Of a stretch of 64,000 bases of DNA, positions 57,191-64,000 are shown one piece after another. Position 1 is the first letter of the stretch; every line of letters starts with the position of its first letter. The notes below the pieces were generated by a model that worked only from the letters and a program-made list of their open reading frames with translations, was not told the DNA's origin and made no database searches. Origin of the DNA: Georgenia satyanarayanai. GTDB lineage: Bacteria; Actinomycetota; Actinomycetes; Actinomycetales; Actinomycetaceae. Where the stretch lies: the NCBI RefSeq assembly GCF_900116375.1, contig NZ_UETB01000005.1, forward strand, positions 150,184 to 214,183, read 5' to 3'. The position numbers and the translations under genes are program-made.

Positions 57191-57864
57191 GGTTCCTGCC
57201 CGCCACGGTGGAGCCCTACGTCGTCGCCGCGGAGCGCGGGGAGACGACCGGCGCCCGTCGCCCGGCCGTCCGCGCCGTCGTCGCCGAGTACACGAGCGGA
57301 CGGCGCCTGCTCACCGGCGTGGCGCTGTGGCTGGGCGTCGTGGCGGCACTCGTGGTCGCCACGGTCGGCTGCGTGGCGGTGCTCGCCACCGTCGTCGGCG
57401 GGGACCCCGTGACCACCGGTGTGCTGGGCGGCCTCACCGTCGCCGTCGCCCTCGCCGGCGGCTGCCTCGCGGCGCTGCGGGGCCGTGACCTCCTCCGTGC
57501 GGGCGCCCGCCTGTCTCGGGCGGCGGAGGCGTGGATGACGAGCGGCCCGGCCCGGCACCCGGGCCTCGGGCACCGGGTCCACGGCCTGCTCTCCGCGCTG
57601 CGGCCCGAGCTCTTCGCGCGCGTGGTCCTGTGCAGCCTCAGCGGCCTGGCCGCCGTGCTGGCCGCGAGCGCCGTGGGCTTCAGCCTCTCGCGCCTCGGCG
57701 GTGACGCTATCGACGTCGCCCTCAACGCCACGCTGGGCGTCGCCTGCGCGGTGCTCGCCGTCGTGTGCGCGGTCCCGGCCGTCGCCCTGTGGCGCGGCTC
57801 GCGCCGCGTGCAGCGCGGCCTCATCCACGACCCGGCCGCGACGGCGTACGGCACTGCCGGATAG
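57187..57864 (+). CDS. Four-helix membrane protein of an ESX-like cluster
   Basis: A 225-residue membrane protein starting with GTG at 57187. Four hydrophobic segments lie at about residues 41-70, 75-97, 138-162 and 172-203, with a basic soluble stretch between the second and third. The N-terminal 40 residues are cytoplasm-like. No family is recognised. It closes the four-gene plus-strand cluster; composition remains typical of the chromosome up to about 57.9 kb. Confidence 0.7.
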   Translation: MRFLPATVEPYVVAAERGETTGARRPAVRAVVAEYTSGRRLLTGVALWLGVVAALVVATVGCVAVLATVVGGDPVTTGVLGGLTVAVALAGGCLAALRGRDLLRAGARLSRAAEAWMTSGPARHPGLGHRVHGLLSALRPELFARVVLCSLSGLAAVLAASAVGFSLSRLGGDAIDVALNATLGVACAVLAVVCAVPAVALWRGSRRVQRGLIHDPAATAYGTAG

Positions 57865-58118
57865 CGCACCCTCACCGGACGGATCACCGGACGGGGCTTA
57901 CGGGACGTCACGGCTCGAGCGAGCCCCCGGCTGCGCGTCTGACCAGCCGGTTCCCGTTGATGGTTCCCCTATCGGGGCGAGCGAAACGAGCGTCGGAGAC
58001 GAACGGTCCGCCGCCGCTCCGACCTGCAAACCGGAACGTAGTTCGCCACTGGCGATGTACAGTCGGAACCGCTCGGGCCGGCCTCGAACGCTGCTGTTCG
58101 CTTGTGGAGGTGCATCGG

Positions 58119-59303
58119 ATGTCATTGGGAGCGAGCCATGAGGCGGCTGGCCAAGCTCTGGGGTACTTCCAACAGTGCATGCGCGCGCTCGCTGAGCTGG
58201 GGAAGCGAGCATCGGTCGATCCTGCCGTCGTGCTCCGCTTGGAAGTCTTAGACGACATAGATTTTAACTCCGGCGGATCCGCGTCGGAACTCTTGCAGAC
58301 AAAGCATCACCTCGGTGAGACGGAGAAAGTAACAGCGAAGAGCGTAGATTTCTGGCGCACCATGAATGTGTGGATGGACCTTTCTCTCGACGAGCGGCCT
58401 CTTCTACGAATGGTCACTACCCAGATCGCTGATGAGGACCTCGGCTTGCTTCGGCCAGGGGCAGACAGGGATAGTCCGGAGGCATTGCGAAGGATCGTCG
58501 AAGCGGCAAGCGCTTCAGGCAACAAAAAGTCCCAGCCTTGGCGCGACCGTTTCCTTCAGCTGGACGCAGTGGACCAGCTCGAACTCGTCGACCGAATCGT
58601 CATAGATGACGCCACGCCAAGCGCTAGCGGCTTGGACTCGGAGTTGATTCAGACTTTTCGCTACGCGGTTACACCTGGAAAAGAGAAGGCCTTCTTGGCT
58701 CTCCTCAAAGGCTGGTGGGCAGGGATCGCCGTTAGATTGCTCGATCGCACATTGCCTGCTGTAACGGGAAACGACCTGGCGGTCGAGGTCGCGGACATCG
58801 TTGATCAACTTAGACTGGACAACCTCCCGGTGGACCCGGATGTGCGGCAGCGGTTCGATGAATCGATCACCGAAGCTTATAAGGACCGACAATTTGTTCA
58901 GCAACTCCTGTGGGTTGCCCTCGACCGAGAGCGTCTATGGAAGGCAATCCGCGACTATCATCGTTCATACTCACAGCGCTCCTTCTGGCTGCGCTACCAA
59001 CTTGTCGGTGAACAGGAACTCGACCGTTTCGCGTTCAAGTTGTACGACGAGTGGGAACAAGTTTTCGATGCTGAAGTTGGCAGGGCTCTAGATGGGGGCC
59101 GCACCGCAGAGGAAGTCGGGCAAGAGATCATGAGTCAGCTTGCGCGAACTTCGAGGGCCAGGCTGCGCGACCGCTTCGACGAGCCGTGGTTCAACCGTGG
59201 CATGTTCCAAGCGCTGGCCGACGGCGAACTTGGATACCGGATAGGTTGGCACCCCGACTTTCAATCTCGCTTGGAAGGCCTGCTCACCGGTGCAACAGTC
59301 TGA
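58119..59303 (+). CDS. Nuclease-like first component of an ABC-3C-type conflict system
   Basis: A 394-residue protein. Residues 1-95 resemble restriction-endonuclease-like domains of defence proteins: GYFQQCMRALAEL, then LEVLDDIDF (E42, D45/D46) and LLQTKHH (Q60, K62), giving an E-x(n)-Q-x-K pattern, followed by DFWRTMNVWMDL. The remaining 300 residues are helical with an aromatic, charged C-terminal half (SFWLRYQLVGEQELDRFAFKLYDEWEQ, WFNRGMFQALADGELGYRIGWHPDF), as in ABC-3C system effectors. GGAGG lies eight bases before ATG 58119. It overlaps the next gene by 14 bases. The AT content is higher than in the chromosomal backbone. Confidence 0.65.
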   Translation: MSLGASHEAAGQALGYFQQCMRALAELGKRASVDPAVVLRLEVLDDIDFNSGGSASELLQTKHHLGETEKVTAKSVDFWRTMNVWMDLSLDERPLLRMVTTQIADEDLGLLRPGADRDSPEALRRIVEAASASGNKKSQPWRDRFLQLDAVDQLELVDRIVIDDATPSASGLDSELIQTFRYAVTPGKEKAFLALLKGWWAGIAVRLLDRTLPAVTGNDLAVEVADIVDQLRLDNLPVDPDVRQRFDESITEAYKDRQFVQQLLWVALDRERLWKAIRDYHRSYSQRSFWLRYQLVGEQELDRFAFKLYDEWEQVFDAEVGRALDGGRTAEEVGQEIMSQLARTSRARLRDRFDEPWFNRGMFQALADGELGYRIGWHPDFQSRLEGLLTGATV

Positions 59304-59799
59304 GACCCCCGTCGACGGAGGTGGACGCGCGCGCGCGCCGGAGGCGGTCGCGCTGTTCAACGAGGCGTTCACATCCGAGCTACTCGTCAATGCAGCATGG
59401 GCAAAAGAGCAAGACAGTGACACGGGCCTTAGCTGGCCAGCATGTTTTCTCATTCTTCCGCTCGTCCTCCACCCCCCGACCCGTGAATCACTACCGCGGA
59501 GTCCTTCAGTTACATTGACCGCGTGGGCGGTTCGTAACGCCGAGTTGTCTCAGAGCATCGGCGCCCGCGTTGCTACGACGGTCGATCAGACAAAACGAGC
59601 CCTTCGGTTCGGAATGCGCTCGGGTCGGTTGGCGCTTTCAGGTACAGACGTCATGGCGATCGCGCGACCAAGAAACCCAATTCGCAATGAATGGCCAGAG
59701 GAACTGACCAACGCGGTCCGCGCTGCACGCGTCTCTGGACGCTGGTTCCGGGCTACCGACGTGTACACGGCATTCAACCTCCTCGGAATGGGCAACTAA
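59290..59799 (+). CDS. Middle component of an ABC-3C-type system
   Basis: A 169-residue small protein between the nuclease-like and ATPase genes. Segments such as FNEAFTSELLVNAAWAKEQ, GLSWPACFLILPLVLHPPTRESLP and RFGMRSGRLALSGTDVMAIARP resemble ABC-3C middle components, whose job is presumably to bridge effector and ATPase. It starts with GTG at 59290 inside the preceding gene and stops immediately before the next GTG (59800). Tight packing supports one operon. Confidence 0.7.
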   Translation: MQQSETPVDGGGRARAPEAVALFNEAFTSELLVNAAWAKEQDSDTGLSWPACFLILPLVLHPPTRESLPRSPSVTLTAWAVRNAELSQSIGARVATTVDQTKRALRFGMRSGRLALSGTDVMAIARPRNPIRNEWPEELTNAVRAARVSGRWFRATDVYTAFNLLGMGN

Positions 59800-61755
59800 G
59801 TGCAAATTGTTTCCATCGGCGTGTATGGCCACCACGGAGAGCATCGAAAGGTCGACTTCGTTCCTGGTCAACTGAACATTCTGACCGGCAAGTCAAAGAC
59901 CGGCAAATCCGCCCTCCTCGACATTGTCGAGTTCTGCCTGGGACGCGACACTGTCACAATTCCGACCGGTGTTATCAGCGATAAAGTATCCTGGTACTCA
60001 ACACTTGTTCAGTTCGACAATGAGCGAGTGTTGCTTTGCCGCCCGAATCCAGAGACGGCTAGCACTAATAGGGCAATGATTACCATCGGTGACCTCGCCC
60101 TGGAGGCCCCGAGCTCGAGCCGACCGTTGGAAGTCAACGCGGACACCGAGGTCGTAAAGGACGTCTTGAGCGAGCGCCTGCGAATAGAGAGGTTCCGAAT
60201 TGAACCTGATCGAGGGTCGCTTCGCCATCCCTTTGAGGTTTCTAGCAAGCAGGCGTTGCTGTTCTGCTTCCAAAGTCAGAACGAGATAGCAAATCGCGCG
60301 GTCCTGTTCCATCGCCAGAACGAACCCGAAGTGCGCCCCACCATCCGTGGGGCACTGCCGTATTTCTTAGGAGCGTCAACTCCCGAACAGTCGGCAATCC
60401 AACGTCAGCTACTCCAGGCTAGGCGCACGTTGCAGCGACTGCTGATTGAAATTCGAGCGGCAGAGGCGGAGCTAAGTCAACGGGATGACCGCACTTTCAA
60501 TCTCCTGAGGTCCGCCGTAGCGCTGGGTCTTTTGAGCGAGTCGGACCAGGTAGGGAATGACCCCGACCATGGGCGCGACCTGCTCGAGCAAATCCTGCAT
60601 TACGAATCCGAGTCGGTCGACACGACTCTCAGCACGGAGGCTGTGGCGCGCCAGGCAGAACTACTTGAGGAGGGTAGGGGGATTCGCCGGCAACTTCGAG
60701 AGGTTGACGATCGGATCGCTCTAATGACGCGCCTCGAAGCGGAGCAATCTGATGCGACCTCAGAGTTGGCGATTCAGCGAGATCGACTAAGCGCTCTGGA
60801 GTTCATGCGCCCTCGAGAACGTCATGCAGCTGGCCATGCAGGTACATGCCCGCTGTGCGACCAAGGTCTCCCGCAGTCTGATGAAACGATTGAGTCACTT
60901 CAGGCACTGTTGAGCGACTTGGACACTCGGTTGGCAGCTTCTCGTGGCTCAGCGGCACGCAGGGAGTCGGTGATCGATGATCTCAAGGAGTCCAGGGAGC
61001 ATCTGCTAACAGCGCTCCGTAAGAATGCGGCGGATCTCGATGCTGCGGCGATACAGAATCAGGAACTGTCGGAAGGGCGCGAGCGGCGCGAGCAAGTGGC
61101 TTTCTTGAAGGGCCGAGTGAGCCAGGAACTGGAGCGTGGAGTTCACGTCGAGGGCGGGGTTGAGGAATTGCGCGTCGCGGAACGCCGCGCACGTGGGCAG
61201 GTGGCTCGCTTAGAAGAGCTCTTTGAAGCCGACGATCCAACTGAGTCACTTCGGCGAGCCATGGACGGGCTGAGTGAGTTGATTACCGACTACGCCCGGA
61301 GCCTTGAACTGGAGGGGTCTGAGCACTATGCGCGTCTGGACCCAGGAGAACTGACCGTTTCGTACCGGCGCCCGGGGGGCCGCGTCCCTCTAGCACGTAT
61401 GGGGAGCGCAGAGAACTGGGTGGGCTACCACCTCGCGGCACACCTTGCTCTGCACCATTGGTTCGTTACAAAAGACCGGCCAGTGCCAAGGTTCCTCATG
61501 CTGGACCAGCCCACTCAAGCTTTCTTCCCCGAGGAGGTCGTGGACGCTACTGACGATGAGGACGCCGACTGGGGAGCGGTGCGGCGTCAGTTCGAACTCC
61601 TGAAAGACGTTGTCACTTCGCTCGGTGGACGGTTTCAGGTGATCGTGTGCGACCACGCGAATTTGGCGGACGACTGGTTCCAAGATGCCGTAGTAGACAA
61701 CTGGCGTAACGGCGTCGCATTGATCCCTGACGATTGGCCATCGAAGGCAACTTAG
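59800..61755 (+). CDS. DUF3732-type Rad50-like ABC ATPase of an ABC-3C system
   Basis: A 651-residue SMC/Rad50-like ATPase. The start MQIVSIGVYGHHGEHRKVDFVPGQLNILTGKSKTGKSALLD gives the head with Walker A GKSKTGKS (about residues 30-37). Two coiled-coil arms meet at a CPLC motif (about residues 350-353, GTCPLCDQGL) that looks like a zinc hook. The C-terminal head has a Walker B FLMLDQPTQAFFP, where the usual catalytic Glu is Gln. This LDQP form is, as I recall, typical of DUF3732 proteins. Start codon is GTG right after the preceding stop. Codon use is unlike the chromosomal genes. Confidence 0.8.
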   Translation: MQIVSIGVYGHHGEHRKVDFVPGQLNILTGKSKTGKSALLDIVEFCLGRDTVTIPTGVISDKVSWYSTLVQFDNERVLLCRPNPETASTNRAMITIGDLALEAPSSSRPLEVNADTEVVKDVLSERLRIERFRIEPDRGSLRHPFEVSSKQALLFCFQSQNEIANRAVLFHRQNEPEVRPTIRGALPYFLGASTPEQSAIQRQLLQARRTLQRLLIEIRAAEAELSQRDDRTFNLLRSAVALGLLSESDQVGNDPDHGRDLLEQILHYESESVDTTLSTEAVARQAELLEEGRGIRRQLREVDDRIALMTRLEAEQSDATSELAIQRDRLSALEFMRPRERHAAGHAGTCPLCDQGLPQSDETIESLQALLSDLDTRLAASRGSAARRESVIDDLKESREHLLTALRKNAADLDAAAIQNQELSEGRERREQVAFLKGRVSQELERGVHVEGGVEELRVAERRARGQVARLEELFEADDPTESLRRAMDGLSELITDYARSLELEGSEHYARLDPGELTVSYRRPGGRVPLARMGSAENWVGYHLAAHLALHHWFVTKDRPVPRFLMLDQPTQAFFPEEVVDATDDEDADWGAVRRQFELLKDVVTSLGGRFQVIVCDHANLADDWFQDAVVDNWRNGVALIPDDWPSKAT

Positions 61756-62165
61756 CGGATCCGCAAAGTGCGAGGGGGGCGATCCGAGTCCGTGGGCGCG
61801 GCACGAACCTGCTCTCCCCGGCGTGCGACTGGTTACTCCCCCTCTGGTTCCATAGCAAGGACTGACTACTGAAGACGGCCACGACCGGCGGGGAAGCGGG
61901 CACAGACTCGCCGTAAGACGATCCCCCTGCGGTCAGCCGATGCGCTCATTGCGGCATGACCGGATAACAGGCCGCCCGCACCCCAACCCAACCGGACCTC
62001 GCCCCGCTGAAGCGAAGCGTGGCCCGCGCCGGCCCCTCGACGCGATCTGCTGCTCGGCCTGGCCAGGTCCAGGTTGAGACGGTCGAGAGCGACGAGGGGC
62101 TAATGTCGGCCCGACCAGGGCGAACGGCTGCTTCGTGTTTGTAGATACTGACTTCCTACGCGTCG
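61756..62165. other. 410-bp gap between the ABC-3C operon and the AbiJ-type gene
   Basis: No convincing gene, tRNA or known RNA is seen on either strand. The stops of the two flanking genes face each other, so the gap is convergent. The DNA is of mixed composition and could hold a remnant of an older insertion. No att-like repeat could be identified by eye. Confidence 0.5.
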
Positions 62166-63041
62166 TTAGGGGCTGCCGCTAATCAGGGAGATTCCTGCCT
62201 CCTGGGCGTACTTGATTAGTAGGCTGACGAACGCGGAACAAGACACCATCATGTAGCGAGCCATCGCTACATCGCTCTTGGGAACTTCGATAGATGCGTG
62301 CCGGATGCCGTCCGCGTCGCTCGTGTAGCCGTAGATCGCCTTCCATCCGTTTATAAGCGCAGGATGGATCGTGACGCCACTCTTCTCGAGCTTGCTGAGT
62401 GCGTCACCCAACGTACCCTTTTTCCCATTGATAGAGCCGCATACCGACTCCACCGCTGAGATGGCTTCCTTGATCGTGTTCGACGCATCGGGGTTGTCGC
62501 GGTTGCTCATTATTGCTAGCGCCCGCGTGAGGTGGTGACGCGCTCCAGGAAGCCCCTCAGTGTCTGTGAGCGCCGCGCGGACCGCCTCCACGTCTGTGCT
62601 CGCGTGAAGCTCGACCACCTGCCCGTCGATGATGGTCCAGGCGGAGAGGTGCTGTTCGAGGGCACCGTTTACGAGCTCAGAGAAGCCAGCGAACCCAGTG
62701 TCACCATAGTGCTCCTCAGAAGCGAAGTGCTGGATCAAGTCGTAGACATGATGCCAGTCGGCGCGCTGGATGGACGTCTTCAAGTAGGCGAAATATTGAC
62801 GGACGTAGGTAGGGATTTCGTCTATTGGCTTGCCCTGGCTCGCCCAGTGCCGAACCAGGGGTACGTGATCGAAGGAGTCCGTCGACGACTTTCGTAACCT
62901 GTCTTGAAAGACGAACAGTCGGTTCCAGATGGCGTTCCGAAGACGGCCATCCATCTCCTCACGCTGGAGCGTGTTCGGGATGGGCTCATACCCGTATTGC
63001 TGCGAGAAGTTGGAGGCCTTCACGTTGGGCGCATCTGTCAT
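62166..63041 (-). CDS. AbiJ-NTD4-domain abortive-infection-type protein
   Basis: A 291-residue protein. The N-terminal half begins FSQQYGYEPIPNTLQREEMDGRLRNAIWNRLF, the hallmark of the AbiJ N-terminal domain 4 family found in phage-defence proteins. The C-terminal half (from about residue 190) has an AbiJ-like helical domain: TIKEAISAVESVCGSINGKKGTLGDALSKL, HPALINGWKAIYGYTSDADGIRHA, then MVSCSAFVSLL. The ATG at 63041 is the best start. It faces the ABC-3C operon. The mechanism is not shown by the sequence; abortive infection is inferred from the domain. Confidence 0.78.
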   Translation of the reverse strand: MTDAPNVKASNFSQQYGYEPIPNTLQREEMDGRLRNAIWNRLFVFQDRLRKSSTDSFDHVPLVRHWASQGKPIDEIPTYVRQYFAYLKTSIQRADWHHVYDLIQHFASEEHYGDTGFAGFSELVNGALEQHLSAWTIIDGQVVELHASTDVEAVRAALTDTEGLPGARHHLTRALAIMSNRDNPDASNTIKEAISAVESVCGSINGKKGTLGDALSKLEKSGVTIHPALINGWKAIYGYTSDADGIRHASIEVPKSDVAMARYMMVSCSAFVSLLIKYAQEAGISLISGSP

Positions 63042-63312
63042 GCCTTGAGTGTCGCATGTGTCGGGAAGCACGCGGCGACCGTTGTCCAGAGCCCCATCCA
63101 GGCAACGGGAAGCACTGGTAGAACGGCCCCAGGAACAGCGCGCGACACCTAGCCGTGGCAGTTTCGCCGAGGAGGCCACGCGTGCATCGCGGGCACAGTG
63201 ATAGCGGTGATGACATTGACCTCGACGCAAGCCGTAATCGCGACTGGGCACGGCGCTCGGGCGCGCTTGGGCGCTGACGAGGTGACGTGAGGGTGAGGTT
63301 GTGTGCGGCTAC

Positions 63313-63672
63313 TTAGAACAGGATGCGTTGCAGGTGATGCCGGGCGCCAGGCCGGCCTTCGGTGGCGTCGAGGGCCGCGTGGACTGCGTCTACGTCGCTG
63401 GAGGGGTGAAGTTCCCCTACACGCCCCTCTATGATCGTCCAGGCCGGGAGGTTGTCCCGCAGGAAGTTGTTGATCATCTCGGCGAAGCTCCGCCCGGCAT
63501 TCTCTCCACGTAGTTCCTCTTTGGTGAAGTGCTCTATGAGGTAAGACTCAACCATGCGCACGTCCCGAACATCCCCGTCCAAGGTTTGCTCGTCACGGAG
63601 CTGGGCCAACACCCACTCGCGCCCCCGGATGGTGAAGCGCGCGCCGACTGGGAGGGCGGAGGCGGCGAACAC
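63313..63672 (-). pseudogene. Truncated paralogue of the AbiJ-type gene
   Basis: A 119-residue frame. Its C-terminal 55 residues (AWTIIEGRVGELHPSSDVDAVHAALDATEGRPGARHHLQRIL) closely match residues 139-190 or so of the AbiJ-type protein (AWTIIDGQVVELHASTDVEAVRAALTDTEGLPGARHHLTRAL). The N-terminal 60 residues differ (SALPVGARFTIRGREWVLAQLRDEQ). The frame stops where the homologous C-terminal domain should begin, so it is probably a remnant after recombination. It might still encode a short protein. Confidence 0.65.
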
Positions 63673-63787
63673 GAAGCGAGCCTATGGGGCGGACGTTCGT
63701 TTCCGGGGCATTACCGAGCGCCTGGTTCAACTGCCAACGTCGCCCGGGTCACCACGGTCCGGTCCCGGGGCCAGCCGCGGGGGGCCC

Positions 63788-64000
63788 TGACCCCAGTTCT
63801 TGGACACGCTGAATCCAGCATCTGCTGGGAGAGCGAGATGATCAAGGAACTATGGCCAGGAAGAACTACTCCGAGGAGTTCCGTCGTCAGGCCGTCGACT
63901 TGTACGAGTCCACCCCGGGGGCCACGGTCCGCGGTATCGCTGAGGATCTGGGCATCGTGCGGGGCACGCTGCGCCAGTGGCTCCAGGCGTACGGGACCGG
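63788..64000 (+). mobile_element. Left end of an IS3-family insertion sequence (runs off window)
   Basis: The element appears to begin at TGACCCCAGTTCTTGGACAC (63788), typical of an IS3-family inverted repeat, followed 44 bp later by a transposase orfA start. The right end, second frame and target duplication lie beyond the window. It marks the edge of a mobile region. Confidence 0.75.
63852..64000 (+). CDS. IS3-family transposase OrfA (5' part)
   Basis: The first 49 codons of a helix-turn-helix transposase A subunit: ARKNYSEEFRRQAVDLYEST, then VRGIAEDLGIVRGTLRQWLQ. This is the DNA-binding part of OrfA; the integrase-core frame is outside the window. The ATG at 63852 follows GGAAC weakly. 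Confidence 0.85.
   Translation, partial: MARKNYSEEFRRQAVDLYESTPGATVRGIAEDLGIVRGTLRQWLQAYGT

Noticed and set aside
62532..62897. A plus-strand frame of 121 codons inside the AbiJ-type gene
   Set aside because: Fully overlapped by the AbiJ-NTD4 frame with clear family motifs; no ribosome binding site.

Overview
The window is high-GC DNA with actinobacterial gene order throughout. Signs of this are nusA-rimP, rpsB-tsf-pyrH-frr-cdsA-rlmN, rpsP-KH-rimM-trmD-rplS-lepB-rnhB, dprA-comM-yraN, ftsY-smc, ileS-folC-ndk, mycothiol-dependent formaldehyde oxidation, GlnR-type boxes before amtB and an ileS T-box with the actinobacterial specifier layout. A Micrococcales-type actinobacterium fits best, but I cannot name a genus from the sequence alone. 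Almost all of the first 54.6 kb is transcribed from the minus strand; the last 9 kb is mixed.

Layout. 1-4.0 kb: 5' part of nusA, rimP, a ferritin-like lipoprotein and proS. 4.3-14.8 kb: a GNAT protein, ispG, an intramembrane protease, dxr, a DivIVA-like protein, rlmN, cdsA, frr, pyrH, tsf and rpsB. 15.3-26.6 kb: a divergent M23 protein, then xerC, a glutathione-independent formaldehyde dehydrogenase, dprA, comM, yraN, a DUF2469 gene, rnhB, lepB, rplS, a trmD-GNAT fusion, rimM, a KH gene and rpsP. 26.7-30.5 kb: two ABC exporters under a YtrA-type GntR repressor with a perfect operator. 30.5-33.1 kb: a flavin oxidoreductase and an amidohydrolase. 33.1-43.6 kb: ffh, a short glnD, glnB, amtB (GlnR boxes), ftsY, a small membrane protein and smc. 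43.7-54.9 kb: ndk, a DUF4233 gene, a HAD phosphatase, an MBL hydrolase with mscR, dhaM-dhaL-dhaK, folC, and ileS with its T-box.

55.0-57.9 kb holds four closely linked plus-strand genes. They look like ESX/WXG100-associated proteins, and the first is broken by an in-frame amber codon. From about 57.9 kb the base composition and codon use change and the DNA looks acquired. This part has a three-gene ABC-3C-type conflict system (a nuclease-like first component, a small middle component, and a DUF3732 Rad50-like ATPase with a zinc hook and a Gln at the catalytic Glu position). An AbiJ-NTD4-type abortive-infection gene, a truncated divergent paralogue of it and the left end of an IS3-family element follow. 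This is the best candidate for an under-described system in the window.

A second unexplained feature is a family of intergenic repeats with the core GCCGAGAGCTGACTTGTTAC. It occurs in five gaps, in direct arrays of about 30-bp period and as inverted pairs, always outside genes. Most of the many long opposite-strand reading frames are GC-driven shadows and are not annotated.
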